Below, one piece after another: positions 40,401-52,400 of a stretch of 64,000 bases of DNA. Numbering within the stretch: position 1 is the stretch's first letter; each line of letters begins with the position of its first letter. The notes under the pieces are model-generated. The model searched no databases, was not told the DNA's origin, and saw only the letters and a list, made by a program, of their open reading frames with translations. The stretch spans positions 1 through 64,000 of the forward strand of contig JEMY01000012.1 in the NCBI GenBank assembly GCA_000585075.1. Reading direction: 5' to 3'. Origin of the DNA: Candidatus Accumulibacter regalis. Its GTDB lineage: Bacteria; Pseudomonadota; Gammaproteobacteria; Burkholderiales; Rhodocyclaceae. A program made the translations under genes and the position numbers.

Positions 40401-43400
40401 CTGAGCGCAGACTTCGCGACCCATGTCGAAGTTCGCAGTGCGGCGGGCTGGCGCCTGTACAGCGCCGACGCATCGGCGACGACGCCGCAGGCCATCAGGC
40501 TGCCCGCCGCGGGAAGCTACATTCTCGAACTGCGCAACCCGTCGCCCGGGCTGACCGCCAGGCCGCTGCGCTTCGTGCTCGGCGAAGCGAATGCACCCGG
40601 CGAGGACGGCGGCGTGCCGGCGCCCACCCTTGGCACCGCTTTTGACACCGCTTTTGACACCACTCTTGGCACCACCCTGGTGGCCACACTCGCCGGCAAC
40701 GGCAGCACGCCCTACGCGCTGCACCTCGATCAGCCCAGCGTCCTCGCCTTCGACAGCCTGGGCAGTGGCGCCAGCCTGTGGTGGCAACTCGTGGATTCGC
40801 GCGGCGTCCTGCTCTTCTCGCGGCGGATGAGCGAGCCGGCCAGCGACACCGATGCAAATACCATCAACCACGCCATCTATCATTCCGGGCAGCTCGCCGC
40901 CGGCGAGTACACCCTGCTCATCCGCAACTTCGGCAGTGCGCCGGAAAGTGGCCGCTTCCGCGTGCTGGCCCTCGACGACAGCCTGCCGCTCGCACGCGAC
41001 ACGCCAACGACGATCGGCACTGCGCCAGCGGAGGGCAGGCAAGGCTTCCGTTTTTCGGCGCGTGCCGGCGAGCGCTATTTTCTTGACGTCCTCGACTCCG
41101 CCAGCGCCACGTCGACCTCTGGAGTCGCTCGCGCCGTCGCGCAATGGAAGCTTCTCGACCCCCTCGGGCGAACGGTCTTCGAGCGCACGGCGATGGGCGT
41201 CGACAACGTCGCCCTCGACCACATCGACAGCGCGTCGGGACAGATCATCTACCGACACAGCCTGCACGGCGTCGACCAGGAAACGCCCGTGCTTCTGATC
41301 ACCGGCAGCTATACGCTGCTGATCGATGGCCCTAGCGGGGCCGCTAGCGCGCCGGTTTCCTTCCGCCTCGGCCTGGTGCCGCAGACCGCCGCCGAGACTC
41401 ACGATGATTTCCGGAGCCGACCGGCCGCCGACCTCAGCGTCAGCCGCATCACGGTGGACCCGCCAGGCGAGCTGCGCAGCGGACAGACCATTGACCTCGA
41501 GTGGCTGCTCGAGAACCGTGGCAGCGAAGCCACCACGGGCGACTGGCGCGAGCGCATCGTCGTTCGCAATCTCGACAGCGGCGTCATCGTCGCCGACCTC
41601 TACGTCCCCGACGCGGCGAGCGAAGCCGCCAACCGGGTAATCGCCGCCGGCGACTCGCGCAGCCGCCACCACAGCCTCACCTTGCCCGCGGATGCCAGCG
41701 CGCTCGGCCGCCTGCGGATAACGGTGATCGCCGACGCCGACAGTGTCATTCGAGAAGGTGGCGTTGGCGGCAGCAACGAGCGCAACAACGCCCTGGCCAT
41801 CGACATCGATGTCGTCCGGGCGCCGTCCAGCGAACTTCACATCGAGAATCTCGCCTTCGATCCCGGCACCGTTGTCGACCCCGGCGCCGCCGTCAGGGTG
41901 AGCTGGGAGACCGTCAACCGCGGCAATCAGGCCGCCGAGCCGGGCTGGAGCGAACGCCTGGAGTTGCGCAACCTGACCACCCGCGAACTGGTCGCCAGCG
42001 TCGTCCTCGACGATCCGTCCGGCGCTGCGCCACTGGCGGTCGACGCCAGCCGCCAGCGCAGCGCGAGCCTGATCTGGCCGAGCGGCAACAGCGCCGCCGG
42101 ACGCTTCTCGCTGCGTGTCGTCGCCACGGCCAATCAGGGCGGCGGCGGCGAGGATGTCCGGCGCGTCGGAGAGGGCGAACTGATCCACCTCGTCGGCTCC
42201 GATCTGGAAATCCGCAACCTGCGCGCCGACAACCCCGACCTTCAGGCCGGCGGCATGACAAGCATCCGCTGGGAGGACTGGAACACCGGCCAGAGCTCGA
42301 CCGCCAGTGCATTCGCCGAGCGCATCGTGGTCACCAACCTCGACAGCTCACAGATACTGCTCGACAGCAGCATCGTCTACGATCCGCTCGCCGCCACGGC
42401 CGGCCAGACCAACGGTGCGATCGCCCCCAGCGAGTATCGCCAGCGAAGTTTCAGCTTCCGTCTTCCCGACGGATCGCGCGCGGCAGGCACTCTCGAAGTT
42501 CGCGTCAGCGTCGACCAGGATCGCAGCGGTCTCGGTGTGCTTTTCGAAACCAATGCCGCAGCGCCGCTGGACGACGCCGAAGGCAACAACAGCGCCAGCG
42601 TGCAGCTGCTCGCGGCGCGCACCGCCTACGCCGACCTGCAGGTCGAGTCCTTCGCGGCGCCGGCAACGGGAATCGCCGGCGAACGGATCAGCGTCGACTG
42701 GCAGGTGGTCAACCACGGCACAGTCGACCTCGATGGCGCCTGGAACGACCAGCTCGTCATCAGCCGCGACAGCGTCATCGGCAATGGCGACGACATCGTC
42801 GTCGGCAGCCTCCGGCACAGCGGTGGCCTGGGCAGCGGCGAGAGCTACCTGGCCAGCGCGACGATGACCTTGCCTTTCATCGCCCAGGGGCCAGTTTTCC
42901 TCGCCCTGCGCAGCGACGCCGGCGAGGAGATCCTGGAACCCGATACGCGCGCCGACAACAGCGCCAGCGTGGCGTTCCAGCTGCACCTCCCGGCCGCCGA
43001 CCTGAGCCTGGTCGAGCTCACGGCGCCCGCCCTGGCCGTCAGCGGCGGAAGCGCCGACATCCGCTGGAGCGTACGCAACGACGGCAACGCGAGCAGCGAC
43101 CTGGCGCTGTGGCACGATCGCGTGCTGCTCTCGTCCGACACCCAGATCGACGCCAGCGACATCGTCGTGGCGACCGTTGCCCATGCCGGCACGCTGGCGC
43201 CCGGCGAGAGCTATCTCGGCGAGGTCGCCGTGACGCTGCCGCGCGTAGCCAGTGGCGGCTACTTCGTCATCGTCGTCAGCGATGCCGACGCTCGCCTGGC
43301 CGAACGCAACCGCAGCAACAACCGCGATTCGGCAGCCTTGCACGTCCAGCCCCCGCCGTCCGCCGACCTGAGCGTGCGCGTCGTCGACGCACCGGCCGAC

Positions 43401-46400
43401 GCGCGCAGCGGCGAAGGTCTGTCGATCGCCTGGGAGGTCGTCAACCTCGGCAACGCGACGACCAACGGCGGACAGTGGAACGACCGCATCGTCCTCTCGA
43501 CCGACGCCCGCTTGAGCAGCGACGACATCGTCGCCGGCTCGCTGGTGCACAGCGGCGCGCTCGCAGCAGGCCAGGGCTATCGCGGCCAGGCGACGCTGAA
43601 CCTGCCGCGCGACCTCGAAGGCGATTACTTCGTTATCGTCGAAAGCAACGCCGACGGCAGTGTCAACGAGGGCGGGCGGAGCAGCAACAACACGGCCGCC
43701 AGCGCCGCCGCCGTGCGCATCAGCCTGACGCCGACGCCCGATCTGACAATCAGCGACGTCCTGGGACCGAGCGCCCTGCGCCCGGGAGACGTGGCCAGCG
43801 TCAGCTACACGCTGAGCAACGTCGGTACGGCGCCGACCAGCGGCGCCTGGCGCGATCGCATCTTCGTCGAAGACAGCAGCGGCGCGCTGCGCGAAATGGC
43901 CAGCGTCCTCAACACGGGCGTCCTGGCTGCCGGCAGCCGTGCCGCGCGCAGCGCCAGCTTCACGCTGCCGGCGTCGCTGCCCGATGGCCAATGGCGCTGG
44001 CTGGTGAAGGCCGACAGCGACGACAGCGTCTACGAGCGCGGCGGCGAGAACAACAACCTGGCGCGCGCCGACGACACGCTGCGCGTCGCCCGCGTCGATC
44101 TCGCGGTCAGCCTTCTCGACGCCGCGACGCAGGTCGCGTCGGGTACGCCGCTGCACGTCGAATGGCGGGTGCGCAACGATGGCGGCGTCGCCCTCGGCAG
44201 CTGGACCGACCAGCTCTTCCTCGCCGCGGCGGATGCCTCGGCCCCGCTCCACAGACTCGCCGAGATCGTCCATCTCGGCCCGCTGGAGACCGGCGCAAGC
44301 TACGACATGGCAGTCGATGTCGTCGTGCCGCTCGATTTTTCCGGCGCCCACGACCTGATCGTCATCAGCGACGCGGGCGACGCCATCGGCGACGGCGAGC
44401 GCAGCAACAACCGCACGCACGCGCCGCTGCGTGTCGAGCTTTCACCGTACGCCGATCTGGCGGTGAGCGAAGTCAGCGCGCCGCAGACGCTGATCGCCGA
44501 CCCGGCGACCCTGAGCGTGGCGTGGACGGTCAGCAACCGGGGCACCGGCGCCGGCGGCACGAGCAGCTGGAACGACCGCATCGTGCTTTCCGGCGACGAC
44601 GTCCTCGGCAACGCCGACGACCTGCTCATCGGCGAATACCGCCACGACGGCGCACTGGCCGCGGGCGAGTCGTACACGCGCAGCGAAAGCATTCAACTCG
44701 CCGCGCGCAGCAGCGGCCGCTTCCGCCTCTTCGTCGTCAGCGACGCGCACGACGAAGTCTTCGAGAACCACGTCGAGGCGAACAATGTCGCCCTGCTCGC
44801 GCACCCGGTCGACGTCATGCCGGTCGCCTACGCCGACCTGCAGGTCGTTTCGCTCGCCACCGCCGGCCTCGCGGCCAGCGGGCGGTCGCTGACGCTGAGC
44901 TGGGAGGTGGTGAACAACGGCATCGGAAGCACCGACAGCGCCGAATGGTCGGATCAGGTCTGGCTCAGCCGCAACGCCGACGGCAGCGATCTCGTCGCGC
45001 AGTTGGGCCAGGCCCGTCACTTCGGCCAGCTCGCCGTCGGCGCGCGCTACGCGCGCAGCGTCGAGGTCAGGCTTCCCGAAGGCATCAGCGGCACACACTA
45101 CCTCAACGTGCGTACCGGCGGCCCCTTCGAATTCGTCTTCACCGACAACAACAGCGGCCGTTCGCCCGCGCTGGCGGTCGAACTGTCGCGCTCGCCCGAC
45201 CTGCGCGTCGACAGCGTCGTCGGCCCGGCGAGCGCCCAGGAAGGCGCGCTGATCGACGTCTCATGGAGCGTCGTCAACCAGGGCGACGCCGACGCCAATG
45301 GCGTGTGGATCGACAGCGTCTGGCTGCTGCCGGCCAGCGCCACGGGCCAGTCTGGCGCTGTGGACGGCATGGCCGGCGCGATCGCGCTCGGAAGCTTCAG
45401 CCACGACGGCACGCTGGCCGCCGGAACGCGCTATACGCGCAGCGAGCAGCTGCGCCTGCCGACGCGGATCGAAGGTCTCTACCGGCTCGAGGTGCGCACC
45501 AACGCCAGGCTCGGTGAAAGCGGCGAGCAGATCTACGAACACGGCGCAGCAGGCCGGAACAACGCCCTGCTCGCCGCCGAAACGACCGCCGTGGGGCGCA
45601 ACGCGCGCGCCGACCTGCGCGTCGCCAGTGTCATCGTTCCCGAACATGTCAGCGCCGGAACGACGACCGCCATCCGCTTCACGATCAGCAACCTCGGTGC
45701 GGCGCCGGCCAACGGCCGCTGGAGCGACAAGGTCTATCTGTCCGACGACGGCACGCTCAGCGGCGACGACCGCCTGCTCGGCGAAGTGGCCAACGCCGGG
45801 GCGCTGGCGCCCGGCGAAAGCTACAGCAGCGAAGCCGCACTGCTCGACATCCCGATCCGCCTGCGCGGCGACGCCTATCTGATCGTCGTCGCCGACGGCA
45901 ACTTCCGGATCGACGAATATCCGAACGACAGCAACAACGCCTACGCCACACGCTTCACGGTCGACGCCGTGCCCTTTGGCGACCTGGTCACCAGCGACGT
46001 CGTCGCCCCGAGCCAGGCGGTGCACGGCGCCGGCATCGAAGTCCGCTACCAGGTCAGCAACCTTGGCAGCGCGACGACGCGCGGCGAATCGGCGGCGCTC
46101 GACAGCTGGACCGACAGCGTCTGGCTGGCACGTGACAAACGCCGCCCCGGCGCCCACAAGGGCGACATCCTGCTTGGCTCGTTCAGCCACGTCGGACATC
46201 TCGGCGTCGGCGAGAGCTACCTTGGCGATGTCCGCGTCACCATCCCCGACGCACTGCCTTCCGGCGAATACTTCCTGAGCGTGTGGAGCGACACCTACGA
46301 CGTCATTCTCGAAGACACGCTGGCCACCCACATCAACGCCGACGACCCGACACAGGTCGACAACAACAACTACCACGCGCGACCGATCAGCGTGCTGGGA

Positions 46401-49400
46401 AGCGCGCCGCCGGATCTGCGCGTCAGCGAGGTCGTCGCGCCGCCAGCGGTGACCGTCGGCGAAAGCTATCGCTTCAGCTACAGCGTCGACAACCGCGGCG
46501 ACGCCTTCAGCGGCAGCTGGACCGATTCGGTCTACCTGGCCGACAACGCCGACTGGAACGCGGCAAGCGAGGTCTGGCACCTCGCCGATATTGGCCAGAC
46601 GAGAAGCCTGGGCTTCGGCGAACGCTACAGCGTCAGCCAGACGCTGCAGCTGGCACCGTGGATCAATGGGCGCTTCCTGATCGTGCGTACCGACAGCGGC
46701 AGCCACATCGCCGAGGCGGACGAAAGCAACAACGCCCGCGCCAGCGCTTCGCAGCTCGACGCCTCGGCCGCAGACCTGCGCGTCAGCGACGTGCGTGCGC
46801 TGCCTGACAGTGCGGACGACGCAAGCGATGCCCTCCACCTCTCGGGCGAAGAAACGACCGTGACCTGGACCGTCACCAACGCCGGTGCGGCGGTATGGTC
46901 GGGAACGCGCAGCTGGGCGGACACCCTCTACCTCAGCCGCGACCCGTCGTTCATCGCCGAACGGGCGATCGCGCTGGGCAGCGTCGTGCATGCCAACGTT
47001 GGCGGTCTCGCCGCCGGCGCCAGCTATACCGGGACGGCAAGGCTGCGCCTGCCGGCCGGTGCCGACGGGCAGTATTACCTCTACGTGATCACCGACGCCG
47101 AAAGCGACCTTGCCAACCCGGGCATGCGCAGGGCGCGAGCGGAGTTGTCGGCGGGAGGCTCACTCGCCGGCAGCATGGCCTGGTATTCCGGAGTGAACGG
47201 TACGCCGGGCAGCGTCTTCGAGGGCCGGCGCAACGACAACAATGTCGGCCGCGGCACCCTCGCCATCGCCTATCGCGAGCCCGATCTGCAGATCGACGAC
47301 ATCGTCATTGCGCGGACCGAAGGAGAAGGCGAAATCCTCTCCGGACAAGCCCTGACGATCAGCTGGACGGTGAGCAATCGCGGCAGCCGCGAAACGCGCC
47401 GCGGCAGCTGGGTCGACGGCGTCTACCTGTCGCGCGATGCTTCGCTCGATTACGGCGACCTCGCCCTGCAGACCTACGCCGTGCAGCTGCAGGGCAACGG
47501 CCTGGCGCCGACCCTGCGTCCTGGCGAATCCTATCGCGCGTCGATCACCACCACGCTGCCGGAATCGATCAACGGCGACTTCTACCTGCTGGTCAACACC
47601 GACACGGCGATTTTCGCCAACCCATACTCGACGGAAACGAGCAGCATCCGCGATGACCTGCTGCCGCTGGGTCGCTTCGGCGACCCGGGCGGAACGATTC
47701 GCGAATTCGCTGACGAAGGCAACAACCTCGCGTCGACAACGCTGTCGATCACCCTGGCCACGCCACCCGACCTGCAGCTCGCCGAGGTGGTCGCTGCGCA
47801 GACGGTCATCGCCGGTCAGGACTTCAACGTCGGCTACCGGGTCGTCAATGTCGGCGGCGACACGCCCGCCGACCAGGGCCGCTGGTACGACCTCATTTAC
47901 CTCTCCCGCGACCGCTTCCTGGACATCGACGAGGACCACTATCTCGGCTACGTCGAGCATTCCGGTGGCCTCGCCGCCGGCGGCAGCTACGCTGCCAACC
48001 TGGTCGTGAGCGCGCCACAGCAGATGCACGGCCCCTGGTACGTCTTCGTGATCAGCGACCCGGCGCGCGCCTGGGGCGGTGGCGAGTTCGGCCGGCTGCG
48101 CGAGTTCGGCGGCGAGCGGAACAACGCCCTGGCAGCCGCGCAGCCACTGCTGATCGAAATCCCGCCGCCGGCCGACCTGGTCGTCACCCAGGTCGTCGTG
48201 CCCGCCAGCGCCAGCGTCGGCGACACGCTGCGCATCGACTTCAGCGTCGCCAACCAGTCGAGCAACCCGGCCTGGGGGCGGTGGACCGACGCCGTTTACC
48301 TTTCCGCCGACAACCAATGGGACCTCGGCGACCTCCTGCTCGGCAAGGTCGACCACGTCAGCGACCCGGCCGGCCTGGCGGCCAACGGCAGCTATGACGG
48401 CACGCTGACCGCCACGCTGCCGCCGCTCAAGGAAGGCAACTGGCGGCTGATCGTCCGCCCGGACCTGTACAACGAAGTGTTCGAAGGCGCGATCAGCGGC
48501 CCCGGCACCGGCGCAGAGGGGATGAACCTGCCACCCGGCGAGGCCAACAACCGCAGCGCTTCGGGCAGCAGCGTGCAGGTCAGCGTCCCGCGAATGCAGG
48601 TCGGCACGCCACTGCAGACGACGCTCTCGCCGGGGCAGGAACGCCTCTACAAGGTCGCCGTCGCGGCCGGTGAAACGCTGCGCGTGAGCCTCACCGCCAG
48701 CGCCGACGACGGCCACAACGAGCTCTATCTGCGCTACGGCGACGTGCCCAGCGGCTACGCCTTCGACGCCGCCTACGACCGGCCGCTGGCCAGCGACCAG
48801 GAGGTCTGGCTGCCGAGCACGCAGGCGGGCGACTACTATCTCCTGCTGCGATCGCGGCAAGCTGCGGCCAACACGCCGGTGACGCTGCGCGCCGACCTGC
48901 TGCCGCTGTCGATCACCCGCATCAGCCCCGATCAGGGCGGCAGCGGCGACCCGGGCGACAACGCGCACCGCTGGCTGAGCATCGACATCGAAGGCGCGCA
49001 CTTCAAGCCCGGCGCACTGGTCAAGCTGACCCGGCCGGGGGTGCATGAACTTGAACCCGAACGCTGGCAGGTGCTCGACGCGACGCGCATCCGGGCGGTC
49101 TTCGATCTGCGCGGCGTGCCGCTCGGTCTCTACGACCTGAGCGTCATCAATCCCGACGGCCAACGGGTCGTCGAAGCGCAGCGCTTCCTGGTCGAGCGCG
49201 GCATCGAGGCCGACGTGACCATCGGCATCGGCGGCCCGCGCACGCTGACTCCTGGCGACAACGGCCGCTACAGCGTCGCCCTGCAGAGCCTGGCCAACGT
49301 CGACACGCCTTACGTGCGCTTCGACCTCGGCGTTCCCGAAATGGGCTACAGCGACGAGGTACTCAGCGGCATCGCGCTGCCCTACCTGGTCGTCGGCAGC

Positions 49401-52400
49401 AACATCGGTGGCCGCCCGGACGGCGTCAGCGTGGACGCCGCCGGGAACACGCAGAGCTACGGCCCGACGCCGAGCAGCGGCACGACACGCCCGGACATTC
49501 CCTGGGCCAGCCTCGACGGCACGCTCAATACCGGCGGCGTCAATCTGCTGCCCGGCTACGTGGTCGACCTGGCAGCCGGCGGCTACGTCGGCATGAGCTT
49601 CAACGTCCAGACCTGGCCGGGCCTCGCCGAATGGATTGCCTACGACTTCGACGGCTTGCGCGACAAGCTCTACGCGCTGCACCCGCAGTGGAAGGAACAG
49701 GGACTGCTCGACGGCGGCGTGCAGGACCTCGACCGCATTGCCGAGGGACTGGCGAGGAAGTTCGTGTCGACGGTTGCCGACGAACACCTGCTCAAGATCG
49801 AAAGGCTGGCGCTGCCGTTTCGCTTCGACGTCAGCGGCGCGGCAACGCCGCTGACGCGCGACGAATTCGTCGCCGAACAGGTCGCCCACGCGAGCAGGCT
49901 GCGCGCCGCGATCCTCGCCGACGAGCGCGCACCGGCCAGCCTGGCAACGCTCGCTGCCGACCCCGGGCAGTGGGTCGCCGGCTGGCTCGGCGCACTCGAA
50001 GCCGGCGGACTGTTGCGGCCGGTCGACGAAGCGCCGCCGATCCGCTCGCACCCCAAGGTGGTCAGCCTGAACAGCACGCTCGCCAGCGGCATCCTGCTGG
50101 CCCGCGGCGGCGACGCCTATCGCACGCAGGGCGACCTGCTCGGTTTTTTTGCGACGGTTCAGAAATGGTATGGCGACAGCGCCGCTTTCGCCGGCGATCC
50201 GCAGGCGACGACCGCACCGGTCGACTACCGCGAGGTCCGCCAGTCGCTCGCCGGCTTCGTCGAAATCCCCGTCCCCGTTTCGGCCGAGCGTGCCGACTAC
50301 GACCGGCAGGCGGCGCAGAAAACGCACTTCATCAACTTCAACGTCTTTGCCGGCGGCCTCGGCGAGCTCGAGTACCTGCGCCATGTCGGCGTTCTCGACG
50401 CCGATTTCAGGCCTGTCCCCGGCCAGGCGCTCGACCTCACGCACTATCTGCAGCAGGCGGCCAGCGAGTCGGCAGCCGCTGCCGCCCTGCTCCGCGTGCG
50501 CGGGCCGCAGGCGCTGCTCGGCGACGACGGCCAGGCCTGGGTCCCGGCGGCGACAGCGCTGCCGTACGCCGTCGACTTCAGGATGCCGGGTAACGCGCCG
50601 GCCGGGCAACTGCGCCTGGTGATGGCACTCGACGCCAGCCTCGACGCGCGTTCCTTCCGCCTCGGCGATCTCAAGCTCGGCGACATCAACGTGCACCTGC
50701 CGGCCGGCAGGGCGAGCTTCCAGGGCGACTTCGACTTCAGCGGCAGCAAGGGCTTCGTGCTGCGCGTCAGCGCCGGCATCGACGTCACGACGCGCATCGC
50801 CACCTGGCTGCTGCAGGCCATCGACCCGCAAACCGGCGAAGTCCTGCACGACGCGACGCGCGGCCTGCTCGCCCGGGCTGCCGGCGAAGCGGGCGTCGGC
50901 GCTGCGCAGCGTGCCTCGCTGAGCTACACGGTCAGCGCCGGCGACGGCGCAGTTTCCGGCGCCGACATCGTTGCCGGCGCGCGGATGTTCATCGACCAGG
51001 CACCGCCCATCGACAGCGAGCGCAGCGTCGTCAAGCTCGATGCCGACGCGCCGCGAACGACGCTGACGGTGAGCGCCCTCGGCGCTAACGCCGACGGCGC
51101 ACCAAGCTTCGATGTCCGCTGGCAGACCGACGACACGCCGCTTGCTGCGCGCAGTGCTGGCGGCACGGGCAGTGGCGTCAAGTCGGTCAGCGTCTATGTC
51201 GCCGAAGACGGCGGCGATTTTCGCATCTGGCAACGTCAGGTCGACCCGGCAACCGGCCAGGCGATCTTCACCGGCAGCGCCGGCAAGCGCTATGAGTTCC
51301 TTGCCGCCGCCACCGACCGCGCCGGCAACCGCGAGGCCGCGTCGCTGGCCAACGCCGTTCTGCCCGACGACGGCGCACGGCAGGAGATCCTCGACGCCAT
51401 CGGCAGCAACGAGTCGCTGTCGGCAACTGCCGAGCTGCCACTGGCCACGGCCGACCGCAGCTACGCGGCGAACGCCCTGTTCGCCGAGACGTCACGCTTG
51501 CTGCCCGGCCACGTCGCCGACAGCCAGGGCAGCGATCTGCGTTCGGTACTCGCGCCGTTCAGCGTGCGCGGCCTGGCCAGCGGCTACGCCGCCAGCGACG
51601 CCGACATCGGCGCGCAGGCGCTGGTCGAGCTGCCCGATCACAGTTTCCTGGCCAGCGCCGGCAGCGAGCGCAACCAGGTTTTCCACCTCGACAGCAATGG
51701 CGGCCCGGCCACGAATGCGGCCACCGCCTCGGCGCAGCTCCTCAACGCGCGCCTGGCGCCGCTGTTCACGCTCGCCGAGCCTATCCTCGACATGGCCGTC
51801 GATCGCTTCGGCCAGCTCTGGCTGACGACCGGCGCCGAACTGCTGCAGGTCGACGTGGACAGCGGCCAGGTCATCGAACGCCATCGCGGACCGGGCGGCG
51901 AGCCGTTGACCCATGCGCTGGCCATCGACCCGGGCAGCGGCTGGATCTACGTTTCTTCGGGCGGCGGAATCGAAATCTTCGACCCCGCCGAAAGCGACCG
52001 CGCCCGCGCCTGGCGGCACTTCAGCAATCAGCGCGTCGGCGACCTGGCCTTTGCCGCCGACGGCCGCCTGTGGGGCGTCAAGTGGAGCGGCAGCGAGGTC
52101 GCCGGGGCACGACTGCAGGCGACCAGCGAGATCGTCAGCTTCCCGCTCGGCGGCCGCTCCGTCGGACGCGCCGAACTCGAATATCGTCTCTCCGGCATCG
52201 TCGACAGCATCGCTTTCGGCGCCGCCGGGAGCAGCCTCGACGGACTCCTCTTCGCTTCGAGCAACCTTCGCCAGCGCAACGTCGGCGCGGGTGCGACGGG
52301 CACGCCGCAGCAGTCGCCGGTGTGGATGGTCGAACTCGCCAGCCGGCAAGCGCTGCAGGTGGCCAGCGGTGGCAGCCGCGGCGAAAGCATCGTCGCCACT

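Larger units (their letters stand above)
31570..41400 (+). repeat. Array of about 16 paired PPC-like modules
   Basis: Two module types alternate about every 205 residues. Type A has 'WxLxGPxG', then 'LPAGxYxLxVxG', and ends 'FRLLDxAxAxxL'. Type B has 'YRFxAxAGD', then 'WRLxDPFGR', and ends 'GxYLLL...F'. I count roughly 15-16 of each by eye. Both resemble the bacterial pre-peptidase C-terminal (PPC) beta fold. Copies are well diverged in sequence, so the array is old, not a recent expansion. Confidence 0.8.

Noticed and set aside
37668-42188. 1506-codon open frame on the minus strand inside the giant gene (also 34647-37418 and 47160-51233)
   Set aside because: These lie opposite a plus-strand frame with clear, repeated domain motifs. 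Their products are biased in composition and have no recognisable family. High GC with strong third-position bias creates such antisense open frames.
41501-45517. 1338-codon plus-strand frame overlapping the CARDB array
   Set aside because: The product is almost entirely Arg/Ala/Gly/Gln runs, the usual shifted-frame reading of GC-rich repeats, while the main frame has conserved CARDB motifs.
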